Shown: positions 36,734-47,097, counted from the first letter of the stretch. The stretch: DNA of 64,000 nt from Adiantum capillus-veneris (GCA_014529385.2 CM043942.1:23944991-24008990); one strand, 5' to 3'. Notes: a model not told the origin generated them from the letters alone. Translations and numbers: made by a program.

Positions 36734-36878
36734 TTTTTTTTCCCCGAGAAAAAGATCCTGCTATTAGTTAATGAAAACTGCCCATAGGGCTACAACCACC
36801 TCTGCAAGAGAGGGCTACAACAAACATGATGGGGAGACTCTCCCAATGAAAGAACAACATATATACAATGAGGCTAAA

Positions 36879-37739
36879 TCAAGAGGTGGGAGGAGGGAAG
36901 AGCCACACTGGTGGATGGTAGTGCCAACTGAGCACACCCTGGACAATGGTGTAGAAAGGCCTAGGGCGCCAGAGTCCAAGGAAAGCCTCGCGGCGCTCCC
37001 GCATGCGGTCGGAGCTGCCCTGTAGTCCCTCAAGCTGTCCTCTGAGAGTATGGATCAGCTCTAGCCAAAAGTCACGAACAGTCTCTGCTGGTGGCACAGA
37101 GCAAGCCTCAAAAATGCGGAAACAGCGGGCCCGCCAGATGAACCAAAGTGTCAGGCCACTGATGAGCTCCCAACACTCCTCTCTCTCACTGCACCACTCC
37201 TGTGGAGTAAGCTCTGTAGAGCAGGCTGGAGTGTAGGTCGCCCCCCCTGTATCACTATCATCTTGCTGGTGGAAGATAGCTCAAACTGAAGTGCCGGGCC
37301 AGTGAGAGTGGACCAAGCCGCTGCCCCCCAAGTGTACTGTCTAGCCGTGGAGAGAGTAGGCATCAGCCGAAGAACTCGTAGCCACACCTGCTAGGCCGAG
37401 GGAGAGTCCCAAAGACAATGACGTTGACTCTCCACCAATTGGTCACAGGCTGCACATGCGGTCGAGAGACCACTATGCACAAGCCAGCTCCCTACTGTTG
37501 TAGCTCTGTGTGCAACCAGCCACTGAAACAAAGTGACGTGCCTCGGCTGTCTGGAGTCCCACAGCCTCTGTCAAAATGCTGCCGAGAACTCGACTGAGGC
37601 CCTCCTCCTGCCAATGACGTGCTGCAGCGGGGCGGGCCTCTCTCTGTGTTGCAAGAATATGACGTCCAAGCCGAACAGTGTACTGAAGAAGGGGACTCCT
37701 GGATGGTCTACAGAAGAGAAGGGGTCCCTCCATAGCCAC
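36879..37739 (-). pseudogene. LINE-2 ORF2 C-terminus with zf-RVT domain
   Basis: Frames 37739-37473 and 37387-37097 on the minus strand carry WQEEGLSRVLGSILTEAVG and QVWLRVLRLMPTL, ARQYTWGAAAWSTLTGP. A Cys pair (AACDQLVES) lies between them near 37440. This is the layout of the zinc-binding domain at the end of plant LINE ORF2 proteins. The last frame (37097-36879) has RDFWLELIHTLRGQLEGLQ. Breaks near 37390 and 37150 interrupt it. Confidence 0.75.
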
Positions 37740-38197
37740 TCACCAGGATCCCATTGTACTCGTGCCAATGGACAACACTCCCAAGCCCAAAGCCTCCAGT
37801 GTCGAGTCTCAAGAGTTGCTGGGTCAGGGTCTATGACGCAAGTCCTCCCACAGATGCCCACAACTCGGATCCTCTGAAAGCAGCACTCTGCTACTTGCGG
37901 GGCCTCTATTGCAACTCTCTGTAATCGTCCCCCACCCTGAAGCTCGAAGAACAGGGCTGGGACAGTCTCTGAGCAGGCCCTGTCTGAAATGAGAACCTCC
38001 AGTCGTGTGAAGGCTCCCATCCACCGGGGTGCTACTGGATCGAGAGGCGTGAGCCACTCAGCTGGAACTGACTCTGACATGTCTTGACACATGCTCTGCA
38101 CCCCTCTCATGCCCTGTAGTTGGAAACCCTGCACCTCCTCTGACAAACCTGTGAACTCTAGCCAGTCACCTAGAGAGCACGCTGGACTTGCTGCCAT
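37571..38197 (-). pseudogene. LINE-2 ORF2 post-RT region
   Basis: The 208-residue frame directly follows the RT frame. It has CSLGDWLEFTGLSEEVQGF, WMGAFTRLEVLISDRACS and RHWRLWAWECCPLARVQWD. It links the RT to the zinc-binding region. It begins one stop codon after the RT frame (about 38200), so ORF2 was probably continuous originally. Confidence 0.7.
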
Positions 38198-38203
38198 GGG
38201 ACC

Positions 38204-40156
38204 CTAGGAAACATGAGGCCGACTACCAACCAAGTGGCCTCTTTGAGTGCTAACCATGGGGTTCCAGACGAGGGGCTGCCGTGGGCGCTCCTCCGTGCAC
38301 GTCGGCTGTCTCTGCTCCAGGCCACGCCGTAAGAGCTTCCAAGATCGAAGCAAACTCACAGCGAAGCAGTCCTCCAGTCTCTTGCTCAAACCAACTCGGC
38401 GCAACTCTGTAAAGATCCATCTGGTCGAGGGTTGCCAAGGGCCTCCTGACTGAGGCACCCTGGCACGAAGCCTCTGCAGCAAGAACTCCTTCCAAGGCTC
38501 CTCACCTGGAAGAAGTCCTCTGACTATGAACTTCCCAAGAAGGGCTCTACTCTGCTGTGCTGGATCTATGATCCCAAGCCCTCCCCGAGAACAAGCAAGC
38601 GTGATGACCGACCAAGCCACCTTGGCTCGGGCTATCTGAGTGTCACGTCCTGACCAAAGGAAGTTCCTGATCAGCCTCTCTACCTGGTTGATACAAGAAC
38701 TCGAGAAGATCCAGCAGGAAGTGATGTACCACATAGTCGCCAACAACACCTGGTTGGCAACTACTACTGTACCAGCCAGCGAAAGTCGTGCTGAGCTCCA
38801 ATGTAACAACTTTCTCCTGATGGACAGGAGAAGAGCAATTTGCTGCTCGGGAGAGAAGTCCAAACCAACCTGACAACCCAAGTACCGAACTGCAGTCCCT
38901 GGGGGAATCCACCTGAAACCCTCTCCTAGCATCCAATCTGGCACAGGAGCACTACCAACCGAGAAAGCCACTGTCTTTCTCCAGTTGATCAGTGCATCCG
39001 ATGCACAACAGAAGGTCTCCAAAGCGTTCTCACATCTGTGTAGATTGGCCTCTTGGCCATCTAAGTACAAGGCTGAGTCATTGGCAAACTCAGCGTCCGG
39101 TAGCTCATCTCCCCAAATAGGGACTGCTAAGCCCCGTAGACCAACCTGCTGTGACACCAAAAATCTGCTCATCGCCTCCGCATAGAACAGAAAGAGAAAG
39201 GGGGCAAGAGGACAACCTTGTCTGACCGAGCGTGTGAGCATGAAGCGCTCACCTCTACCTCCTGCCAAAAGCACCTGACTGTGAGTGTGTTTGTACAAAG
39301 CTGACACCCCTCTGATCCAAGCATCTAAGAAGCCCATCCTGTGTAGAGTGCCCTCTAGAAAGTCCCAGTCAACTCTGTCGTATGCCTTCTCAAAATCGAG
39401 AAGAAGAATCACAAGGTCCTCACCACGGAGCCGTGCCAGGGCAGAAGCCTCCCAGAAAGTAAAGATGTTGTCAAGGATACTGCGTTCCTTGACAAAACCT
39501 GTCCGAGTCCCATGTATAAGGCTCTCTAAAAGTGGCTGAATCCTCAAACTCAGAGCCTTGGCAAGAATTTTGTAGGCTGAGTTGAGGATGGTGATGTGGC
39601 GCCACTGTCGAATCTCATCCAAGGAGCCACCCTCCTTGGGAATGAGGTAGATCAGGCCCTCACTCATGCTGTCAGGCATCACTCCTGTGTGCAAAATGTA
39701 CTGAAAAGCACTATAAAGATCTGGGCCAAGCAGGTCCCAGTACTCTAAGAAAAAGCTGGGAGTCAACCCATCCTCACCTGGACAGCTACCACGAGGGAGG
39801 GCCCTAAGAGCCGTGTGCAGCTCCTCAAGTTGAAGTGGCATCTCTAGCCTCTGGCGCATCTCCTCTGTCACAAGACAAGGCATCTGTGCCCAAACCTGCT
39901 CCCTGCATGCATTCTGTCGCTTTGACTGTCTCCTCAACTGATTGACCTTGGCATGCGAGTGCCGAGGTCCCACTGTCTCAAAAAAAAAAGCAGCAGTCAC
40001 TCTGTCACCCACCTGAGTCCACTGAGATGCCTGTCGGTGGAAGGCAAACTCATGACGCCTCTCCTCTGTGCTAGCAAGCTCCTGTCGAGCCTCTGGTAAC
40101 TGCTTCTCCAACCATGGACTGTCTGGAGCAGCCCTGCATTCTCTGTAGTGAAGCAA
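38204..40156 (-). pseudogene. LINE-2 reverse transcriptase
   Basis: The 650-residue open frame is the longest in the window. Blocks in order: PRGSCPGEDGLTPSFFLEYW, HITILNSAYKILAKAL, TGFVKERSILDNIFTFWEA, LLLDFEKAYDRVDWDFLE, SVRQGCPLAPFLFLFYAE, AEFANDSALYLDGQ and INWRKTVAFSVG. All RT motifs are recognisable, but the catalytic box is FAND where FADD is expected (about 39076-39087), losing the first metal-binding Asp. It is open yet predicted inactive. Confidence 0.93.
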
Positions 40157-40561
40157 TGCCTCGTCTGAGACGCTGCTCCGCCTCTCGCTGCAGCCCGACG
40201 AGCTAGAGACTCCTGAAGAAAAAAGTGGCTAAGCTGAGCTAGGCCTGAGGCCACTCTGTCTGCAGGTGGAACCTGGTTGTCCATGCCCTCTGTCCAGAGA
40301 GCCTCTACCCTCTCTCTGAGTGCTGAGTCCAACAAGACCCTCTCTGGGATGCGAAGCATCGTGCTCCCACTCCTCTGCCTGTCTGCCACTGTGAGGATCA
40401 CTAGTGCATGGTTCGAGAAGGATGTCCTTGCCAGGATGCCCACTGATTCCTCCCAAGTCACTGAAGTGGTCACTAGTGTAGAAGCGATCTATCCGCGATA
40501 GATTTACTCCTCCCACTCTGCGGTCCGATCTAGAGAAGGCAAGACTGTTTGGGGGCCTCAC
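39997..40561 (-). pseudogene. LINE-2 endonuclease C-terminus and linker
   Basis: Frame 40561-40229 has SRSDRRVGGVNLSRIDRFYT, the SRIDR motif of LINE endonucleases. Frame 40473-39997 has LARTSFSNHALVILTVADR, where the usual SDH reads SNH, then an Arg-rich linker to the RT frame. The frames overlap, so a frameshift near 40470 is implied. Confidence 0.8.
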
Positions 40562-40576
40562 AAAACCAGAGTGCTG

Positions 40577-41143
40577 CTATGTATCCGAGACCCTCAAAGT
40601 CATACACAACCTCTCCCAAGCTGCCAACTCGACTCCATGCACAGTAGCATGGTTGCCACCAATCCTGTCAGAAGGGTCCTCCAACATGTTGAAGTCCCCT
40701 CCTATACACCAATGATCGGCGTGCGGTAAAGACTCAACAATCTGTGACCAAAACTCTGCACGAGCACTCGCCACATTGGGCGCATAGATGTTCAGGAAGC
40801 CCACAAGGCCACCCTGAACCTGCATAGTAATCCACTGAGCCCTGCTTGGCAGAATAATCCCTCTGCCCACAATGGCCTGCTGCAATGAGTCCGCAATAGT
40901 CATACATACCCCACCCTGGATGCCTCCAGGTCCAAAAGCAGCTGACCAAAAGGTATCATATCGTCCATGCAAAATCTGACCACATCGCCGAATGCGGCTC
41001 TCACACAGATGGTGCTCCTGAAGCATAAGGAGATCAATCTCTCCTCCCACAAGGCAACGTTGAAGCTCCTGACGCAAACGGCCCCGTTGTCGCTGAAACT
41101 GGGGCCCACCTAGTCCCTGCGCGTTCCATGAGACGATCCTCAT
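40577..41143 (-). pseudogene. LINE-2 endonuclease N-terminus
   Basis: It starts MRIVSWNAQGLGGPQFQRQR, the canonical start of plant LINE ORF2. It continues DLLMLQEHHLCESR (catalytic Glu region), GGVCMTIADSLQQAI, FLNIYAPNVASARAEFW and CIGGDFNMLEDPSDRIGG (GDFN motif). It stops after LRVSDT; the following frame begins 17 bp on, consistent with one lesion. Confidence 0.9.
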
Positions 41144-43043
41144 GGGGAGCGAGAGAGAACAGATGTTGCCGCAGCAGCAAGACGGGCTATCTTCGTATCT
41201 GGCTTGGATGGGGAGTAATCCGCATCCGAGCGTCCTCTAGATAGGCGTGACTGCAGTGAGTGCCTAGCCCAAGCCCAAGCAGAGTGAGCCGTGCGTAAAG
41301 CAACCTCCTCTGTCCAGGAGTCCTCATGAATGTATACATAGCAAGGCAAACACTGCATATCAGCAAAGAAGTACACCACAATGTGCCTACATCCTGTTGA
41401 GTCTTGGGGTGTCACCGCAAACTTGGCCAATGGCCACAAAGTCTGCAACATATATGTAACTCCAAGTTCTCCCATGTGGTGAGAACTCTAGGACCTGTGT
41501 ATGCAACCATCCCAACACTGAGTCGAGGGACCACTCTGTCTCGGCCCTACCACAGAGGGGGAAGGAGAAACCAACTGCTAAGTCCAAGGCCTCTGTCCCC
41601 CTAGCGGCGAGGAACAAAGCATGGCCCTGAAGCAGGCTGCCTCATGGTCTGCTGCGGAATCGCCGAGAAAACGAGTGAACCCGTAGTCGAAGAAGTCCCA
41701 ACGGCGTCGGAGGTCAATGCTCGTCAGACCACGAGGGATAGCTGCAAGGGAAGATGTCTGAATCTGCAAAGGGGGCCGCCAGAAGGGCTGACCCTCTCTC
41801 GCTAGGCGACTCGTGGCAAAGGCGCTGCCAAGAGATCTCCTAGCCGCCGGAGAGGGACCAGTCTCCTGAGTCGACTGTGGAACTGGAGCAGGAGGGGGGT
41901 GAGAAGGAGCTGGGGGAGCGGAGGAGAAGAGGGGCGGGATGGGGCGACAGAGGTAGAGGGGCGAGGTGGAGAGGCAATGGGAGCAGAAGGTGGGGGGGAG
42001 GATGAGGAAGAGGGGGGGAACTCTGGGGGGGGAGCGGCCGTCGAGGGTGAAGCGAAGGTGGGGGCTGGCGCAGGGATCTCCTCCTGCTCAAGAGGACCAA
42101 AGCGGTTCCCCGTGGGAACCCACTGCTGCTAAGTAGGCACTTGAGGGCCACTCTGAGTGCCAGGCTGACATTGTGCCTCCGGGCGTCGTCGGCCACTGGC
42201 CTGCTGCCACCCCTCCTCCGCTGGAGTTCCAAGCTCGGAGGGTGGCTCTGCATGTGTGCGTTGTGCCGTTGATTGCGGCTGCGGGCCAGCCCTGGCAGGC
42301 TAGGGCTGAGGCTGTGGTGGTGCAGGTCGCGGCCTCCTCTGTGGACAGGCCTTCGCTAGGTGGCCCATCTATCGGCAAATGAAGCACTGGTTCGGGAGGC
42401 CCAAGTACTCCACACTCTGTCTAAACCAACCCCCACTCACCCGAGGCAGAAGGATAACCTTCGAGAACGTGTGGGTATCTCTGACCAAAACTCGAACTGA
42501 GGGGATGCCAGCCGCCTTGGCAGCTACTGATGCTGCCGTACGAGGTGTCTCCAGGACAGTCCCAATGGCGGAGCCGATCCTGGAAAGAAGTGGTAGGTAC
42601 TCCTTGCGTAAACCCGAAAAGCAGATTGAGATGGGGATGTCTGTCTCCTCTACTAGAATATCCGAAGCCGGGTCAAAACCATGTCGCCACTGTCGAAATT
42701 GGGTGCGTGATGCTCGGATGGCCAGTGGACTCATAGCTATGACCTTGGACGCCATCTTGGAGGTCTTAAACTCGATCTGATAGTAACCCCGTCCGAGAAT
42801 TTGGACATCCAAGATCTTGTCCACCTCTGCTAGAAGGCGAGCCTGGAGAAGTTCTCGCAGCTCTCCTTTGCTAGGTCGGGTGCTGAGAATCTTGCAGATG
42901 ACCGAAGTCGCTTGCAATCGCTCTACCTCTGCGGCAAGGCTCGCTTGCTCTGTCGGCGAGAGAGCAAGTCGAATGGTGGGCTCAGCGGGGTCGGGCGAGG
43001 GGGCTTCTGGCGAGTCCCTCTGTGGCGAAGCTGGAGCCTCCAT
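41140..43043 (-). pseudogene. LINE-2 ORF1 (DUF4283-like with zinc knuckle)
   Basis: The N-terminal frame 43043-42369 has PTIRLALSPTEQASLAAEVE, VDKILDVQILGRGYYQIEF, FDPASDILVEETDIPISICF and ends LGLPNQCFICR, the start of a CCHC knuckle completed in the next frame. This matches DUF4283-type RNA-binding ORF1 of plant LINEs. Frame 42253-41840 is Pro/Ser-rich, and 41769-41140 is a C-terminal tail in several frames. Function: RNA binding in the LINE particle. Confidence 0.75.
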
Positions 43044-43353
43044 CTGTGTCTACTGCTGTGTCGTGAGAAGAGGTCGACGGAAGGACGTTGCAATCAGGCG
43101 CAGAAAGCACCGTCCCAAGAATTGAAACAATGCAGAATGGGCCGAATTGCAGGGGTTGACGGGGTGAAACTGAGGCGGGCGGGCAGGCGGGCCGGGGGGG
43201 CTAGCGGGTTGGGGCAGGAGGGAGCGCTGACGGCAGCCGGAGGGGGTGACGGGGGCGGCAGCGGCAGCGGCAACGGCAGGTAGGCAGCGGGCGGGCAGGC
43301 AGGGGGCGGCAGAGGCTAGCAGGCAGCGTGGGGGCAGGCAGCGAGGCAGTGCT

Positions 43354-43386
<33 letters not shown>
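43354..43386. repeat. 33-nt poly-G tract in LINE-2 leader
   Basis: This G run (poly-C on the LINE strand) lies within a GGC/CAGG-rich 5' leader (43180-43390). It probably belongs to the LINE-2 5' untranslated region. Length is uncertain for technical reasons. Confidence 0.9.
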
Positions 43387-43433
43387 CGTGCGAAGGGGGC
43401 AGTAGCGACCCAGCGGGTTCCTCAGGTGTTCAA

Positions 43434-44142
43434 TCCCTGATAGATACCTGTTTTCTTGAGGGTTGGCCTCTTCTTTAAAAAGTCTTTCTTTTCTTCCATG
43501 GAGGGAAAGCGCAAGATGAGAGCCCGTTCTTTTGAACTCTCCCCATTACCTTCATTCTTCTTGCCCACTCTCCAAGCTTGTGTGTGCGAGGGCTTCTCCG
43601 CCCCCATCATTGACATGAGGCTCTTCACCTCTTGGTCCACCTTATTTGAATCTTTTAGGCCGGTCACTCTCACGTGTAGAGCGAGTACCCTTCTTCGTTG
43701 TTCCTCTTCAAGTGTCTTGTTGATGATGTCGGGTGTAGCCGGAATGTCCTTGCCCTTCCCCTTCTGGACAACTTCAATCCACTTTGCAGCCTCTTCCACC
43801 TTCTTTTGCGTTTTGGAGAGAACCTCCACCCATGAGGTCTTCTTTTCTCCTTCATCCTTTATATAACTCTTCGACTTGCGCTCGTATAATATTCAGCTCA
43901 TCTATCATTGATGGCTGAATGTCTCCATCTTCAAGGCGTCCTCTCTCTTTAGTTTCGGCAAGTTCCTTCCGAAGGGCTGAGATGTTACCTTTTAGAGCTT
44001 GAATTTCAGCCCGGGACTCTTTGCGCTCTAGTTCCCTCGCCTTTTCCTCCCTCTTTTTCCATTCAAGAAGTGAGCTCTTCTCTTTCTTCCACTCATCCAT
44101 GTGAACTTTGCATTCTTTCAACTCTCTTTCAATGGCTGTCAT
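43434..44142 (-). pseudogene. LINE-1a ORF1, N-terminal part
   Basis: Frame 44142-43852 is a charged coiled coil (ERELKECKVHMDEWKKEKSS, IQALKGNISALRKELAET). Frame 43829-43441 has a basic segment and an RRM-like region: RRVLALHVRVTGLKDSNK and RALILRFPSMEEKKDFLKKR, ending PTLKKTGI at the LINE-2 insertion. It resumes at 36733. The open frame continues upstream of the first Met into the GA tract, so ORF1 is 5'-truncated. One frameshift lies near 43850. Confidence 0.82.
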
Positions 44143-44150
44143 CCTTCTTG

Positions 44151-44153
<3 letters not shown>

Positions 44154-44208
<55 letters not shown>

Positions 44209-44248
44209 AGAAGAAGAAGAAGAAGAAGAAGAACAAGAAGAAGAAGAA
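44154..44248. repeat. (GA)n passing into (GAA)n
   Basis: GA repeats at 44154-44205 are followed by GAA repeats with one CAA interruption to 44248. The GA part borders the truncated 5' end of LINE-1a; the GAA part is the reverse complement of the (TTC)n tail of the SINE that follows. Confidence 0.93.
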
Positions 44249-44375
44249 GAGAGTTTTAACGTCGTAGGAAACTATCCCAAGAGACCTTAAAGATCTAGCC
44301 GACCAGGAGAGTTGAACTCAAGACCTGTTATTCAAGAGGGAAATGGCATAACCAATCTATCACACTTGGGTGATA
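44206..44375 (-). mobile_element. tRNA-derived SINE with (TTC)n tail
   Basis: On the minus strand AAGTGTGATAGATTGGTTATG resembles the tRNA D-arm/A-box, and AGGTCTTGAGTTCAACTCTC the T-arm/B-box about 40 bp on. The body ends GGTCTCTTGGGATAGTTTCC then TACGACGTTAAAACTC and a TTC tail. The 3' end shares GGTCTC...GACGTTAA with the LINE-1a family 3' end (reverse complement of 44550-44605). Confidence 0.7.
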
Positions 44376-44435
44376 GAAAGGTTATACCATTTTCCTCTTT
44401 TAATTAGCACACACACTCACACCCACACACACCCC

Positions 44436-44487
44436 CAAGAAGAAGAGAGTTTTAACGTCGTAGGAAACTATCCCAAGAGACCTTAAA
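44436..44487 (-). mobile_element. Second, 5'-truncated SINE 3' end
   Basis: AAGAAGAAGAGAGTTTTAACG through GAGACCTTAAA repeats 44233-44290 almost exactly, without the tRNA-like head. It is a truncated second insertion or a local duplication. A short (CA)n-like stretch precedes it at about 44408-44434. Confidence 0.8.
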
Positions 44488-44494
44488 CTATGTT

Positions 44495-44498
<4 letters not shown>

Positions 44499-44542
<44 letters not shown>
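44499..44542. repeat. (GA)n microsatellite
   Basis: A GA tract of 44 nt directly abuts the 3' end (in minus orientation) of a LINE-1a relative, as at 32671-32746. Confidence 0.95.
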
Positions 44543-44544
<2 letters not shown>

Positions 44545-45066
44545 TGATGAAATGAAATGTTATATTAACGTCTTCTAAAGCCCATATTGACCTATGAGAC
44601 CCGAGAGTTTAATCGTGGTGAATTTGAAACAAGGTCTGGATAAAAATAAAGAAAGAAACTAAGTAAACAGAAACACTACTAGAGCTGTAAACGGTGGTAT
44701 CAAGAGCTTGAGAACTACATATACGAAAAGTAAGTGTGTATTAGAGAATAGAATGGTGGATGTGTATCATAATTTGGAGATGGCTCGCATCGGTCAGTGC
44801 ACGATCGTGTTGATGTCCTCTATGGTGAGAGTTTGCACAGGGCATCTCCCTTGTCTCGCCAATATAGATCTGACTCTCTTCTGCAACCTCCTCCGTCGAT
44901 GGGAGCATCCCCTTATCCTGGGCCTCGTGAATCTCCCTAGCTCTATTGCTCGATCGATCAGTATACCTCTGCTAGTGATGTGCCCTATTTCACTCCTCTC
45001 TGGCTGGTCTCATATGTGGATGGAAGAGCATTGTGATCTGTCCTTGGGTGTCTCTCTTTCTCTCTC
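44543..45066 (-). mobile_element. 5'-truncated LINE-1a-family copy
   Basis: Plus-strand TGATGAAATGAAATGTTATAT and ACCTATGAGACC match 32746-32800. Further on, CTAGCTCTATTGCTCGATCGA matches the stretch near 33105. Only about 520 bp of 3' end is present, and the Gyp-D LTR starts at its other edge. It is diverged from LINE-1a by eye, so it is a separate insertion and not a duplicate. Confidence 0.78.
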
Positions 45067-45706
45067 TGTCACAAAGTGATGATGTGGCTACCGGCAGCAG
45101 AAACCCTAAAAATCCTGCAAACCCTAATTTCTGCCAGAAACCCTAATTTTCAGAAAACCCTAATTTCTGGAAACCCTAACCCTAGCTGCTGGCTGAAACC
45201 CTAAGTAGTTGTAAACCCTAAAAAGGCTGGCGCTAGTGCCACGTGGCAGCAGGTACGGAAGATTCCAGATTTTGCAGAGGCTACAAAAAAAAAGCAGAGC
45301 GACGTTCTTTTGCAGCTTTTGGCCACGCAATGATTTGGAGAGAGAGAAAGAGAGTTGAATTGCTTTATTTTACTCTCATGGAGAGAGAGAAACTGCTTTT
45401 GCTTTCAAGCTTTTGGGGCTCTGCTCTTGGGCATCCCTTGTAACCTTTAAATTGGTGGTGAGGGCCTCACTTCTCAAAGCATCTGGACGCAGAGTCTGAG
45501 AGTGAAACCTGACCCAATCTCTTGTACTTTGAATTGATTAATACAAAAAGAAATACCGAAAGGGGCGCCAGTCTTTGGGGCCAATATCTCCAGGCACGGA
45601 ACTCCGTCGGGCTAGTGCAAATCTATTGTGATTTGTGAATTGTTTGAAGTGGTTATTTGGTGCTATCGCGATTGATTCTTGACTTGGAGTGTCCAAGTCT
45701 GTTACA
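45067..45706 (+). mobile_element. Gyp-D 5' LTR (640 bp)
   Basis: It starts TGTCACAAAGTGATGATGTGGC, shared with the Gyp-I 3' LTR start at 63548, and ends AGTCTGTTACA directly before an initiator-Met primer site. It contains a telobox cluster (45101-45222). After the first 22 bp or so it diverges from the Gyp-I LTR. AATACCGAAAGGGGCGCCAGT near 45552 is similar to the reverse complement of 50755-50780 in the Gyp-H LTR, linking the families. Confidence 0.82.
45101..45222 (+). promoter_or_regulatory. Cluster of seven AAACCCTA teloboxes
   Basis: AAACCCTA occurs seven times in 122 bp with irregular spacers, one copy extended to AAACCCTAACCCTAG. The spacing is not that of a telomere array. AAACCCTA is a known plant promoter element bound by telobox factors; a role in LTR transcription is inference. 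Confidence 0.8.
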
Positions 45707-45719
45707 GTGGTATCAGAGC
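45707..45719 (+). promoter_or_regulatory. Gyp-D primer binding site
   Basis: GTGGTATCAGAGC follows the LTR end; TGGTATCAGAGC is the initiator-Met tRNA complement. Confidence 0.92.
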
Positions 45720-45777
45720 ACGGCCGATTTCTCTTCTACGGGAAATCCGATCCCCAATTTTTTTTTCCGTGGCACCT

Positions 45778-47097
45778 ATGGCTTCACGCAAGGATCAGTC
45801 GACTCCCTCTGCATCTGGAGATGCGGGCAGGGATCACAACGAAGATTTTGACAGAGAGTATGGCCCGTATCAGCCTACTCAGGCGTAGCAAAGAGAGATG
45901 AATCGTCGTCAATTGATCGGCGATGCAACAAAGATGATGCTCAGTTTTGCGAAGGATCCGAAATTGGCAAAATATATGAGCGAGACTTCTTTTCAGGAAG
46001 TGCTTGCACAGTGGCAAAAAACCACTACACCACCACTGAAACCCGCGCTCAAGAAACCTTCTGATCACAAACAGTAATCAGAGAAGGAATTACAAGAGGT
46101 GGTTGATGCACGGATTGCTCAGCTTTTTGACGCGCAGAAGAAAGCCAAAAAGCACGGCAAAAAGTAGAAGAAAAGCACTGACTTCCCGGGATATTTGGGT
46201 CGTCAGTCGACTTTTGATAAGGCAAAGAAACAGAAGAAGCGTGTTCGATTTGAAGGAGTACCCAGTTCTTCTTCTTCTTCTTCTTCTTCTGACAGCTCCT
46301 CTAGCTCTTCAGATTCGAGCGAAGAAGACAGAAAAGGTAAAAAGCGAAGCAAGAAACAAAGCTTCAGAAAGGGCAAGGAAAAGGCAAAGAAGGCTAAATC
46401 TCGCCCAGAGCTTGACAGTTCTATTGAGGACTCGTCTACGGACAGATCCGATTCTGATGATGGAAACTTCTATGCGAACAAGAAGAATTTTTACAAAGCC
46501 AACCAGTATGACTTTCTTGAAGATAAAAGAAAGAAAGTCCGAGAGTTTAAGGAAGATGGCCACTCGATCAAGTTTGATACTTTTTTAGGATACTCAGATG
46601 CTTCGAAGGCTTTGTCTTTTATACAACAGTTTGACTTTCGCGGGAGGACGCTATTCAGAGCACTCCAAGATTCGGAGAGCTACCTCTTACCTTAAGGGGA
46701 ATGCTCGTACTTGGTGGTCCACGCTTCTTTTAAACAAGACTGCGCTAGTTAAATGGCTGAATTTAAAAAGCTTTTTATTTCTTCTTGGTTGGCGCAAGAA
46801 TATGAACGAGATATACGAGCTGCTTGGAACCATCTTCGGATGACCAAGAAAGATACAATCAATGCTTATTGTGAAAGATTCTGGAGCTCTTTTCTACCCG
46901 CCTCTTCATTCAAGAAGATCACGTTCAGAGAACAGATTGAGCGGTTCACCTTGGGTCTACCTACAGAGATCCGAGATCACTGCTTGGAGAAGAAGTCATC
47001 TTCTATTCAGGAGTTGATGAGTCATGCGAAGCGGGGCTTTGCCATTCACTTTGGCAGTTTGACTTACCCCACAGATGAGAACATAAGACCTAGATCT
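45778..47097 (+). pseudogene. Gyp-D gag
   Basis: It begins MASRKDQSTPSASGDAGRD (45778); a TAG at about 45886 precedes QREMNRRQLIGD. Frame 46195-46695 has a Ser run (about 46266-46315), a Lys/Glu-rich segment, then KEDGHSIKFDTFLGYSDASK. After a shift near 46630 come TSYLKGNARTWWSTLLLNK and KKLFISSWLAQEYERDI, FTLGLPTEIRDHCLE, the retrotransposon-gag core. It ends at 47097 where element E begins, so protease onward is absent. Confidence 0.82.

Larger units (their letters stand above)
36734..43440 (-). mobile_element. LINE-2, near full-length, inserted in LINE-1a ORF1
   Basis: This 6.7-kb minus-strand non-LTR element is flanked by the 16-bp duplication. Order on the minus strand: 5' GC-rich leader with poly-C, ORF1 (43043-41140), endonuclease (41143-39997), RT (40156-38204), C-terminal region with zf-RVT (38197-36879), and a 3' end with GGGGAAAAAAAAAGAAAACA, where the purine-rich tail merges with the target. 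It is GC-rich compared with the surrounding DNA. ORF2 shows several frame breaks but is much better preserved than LINE-1a. Confidence 0.9.

Noticed and set aside
36771-38873. Plus-strand frames opposite LINE-2
   Set aside because: The minus-strand LINE domains explain the sequence; the plus frames are antisense shadows with no motif.
44206-44487. Functional tRNA gene
   Set aside because: A- and B-box-like segments are present but no cloverleaf can be completed, and a TTC tail and repeat copy show a SINE.
45101-45222. Interstitial telomere repeat
   Set aside because: AAACCCTA units are separated by irregular spacers and lie within an LTR; not a telomere array.
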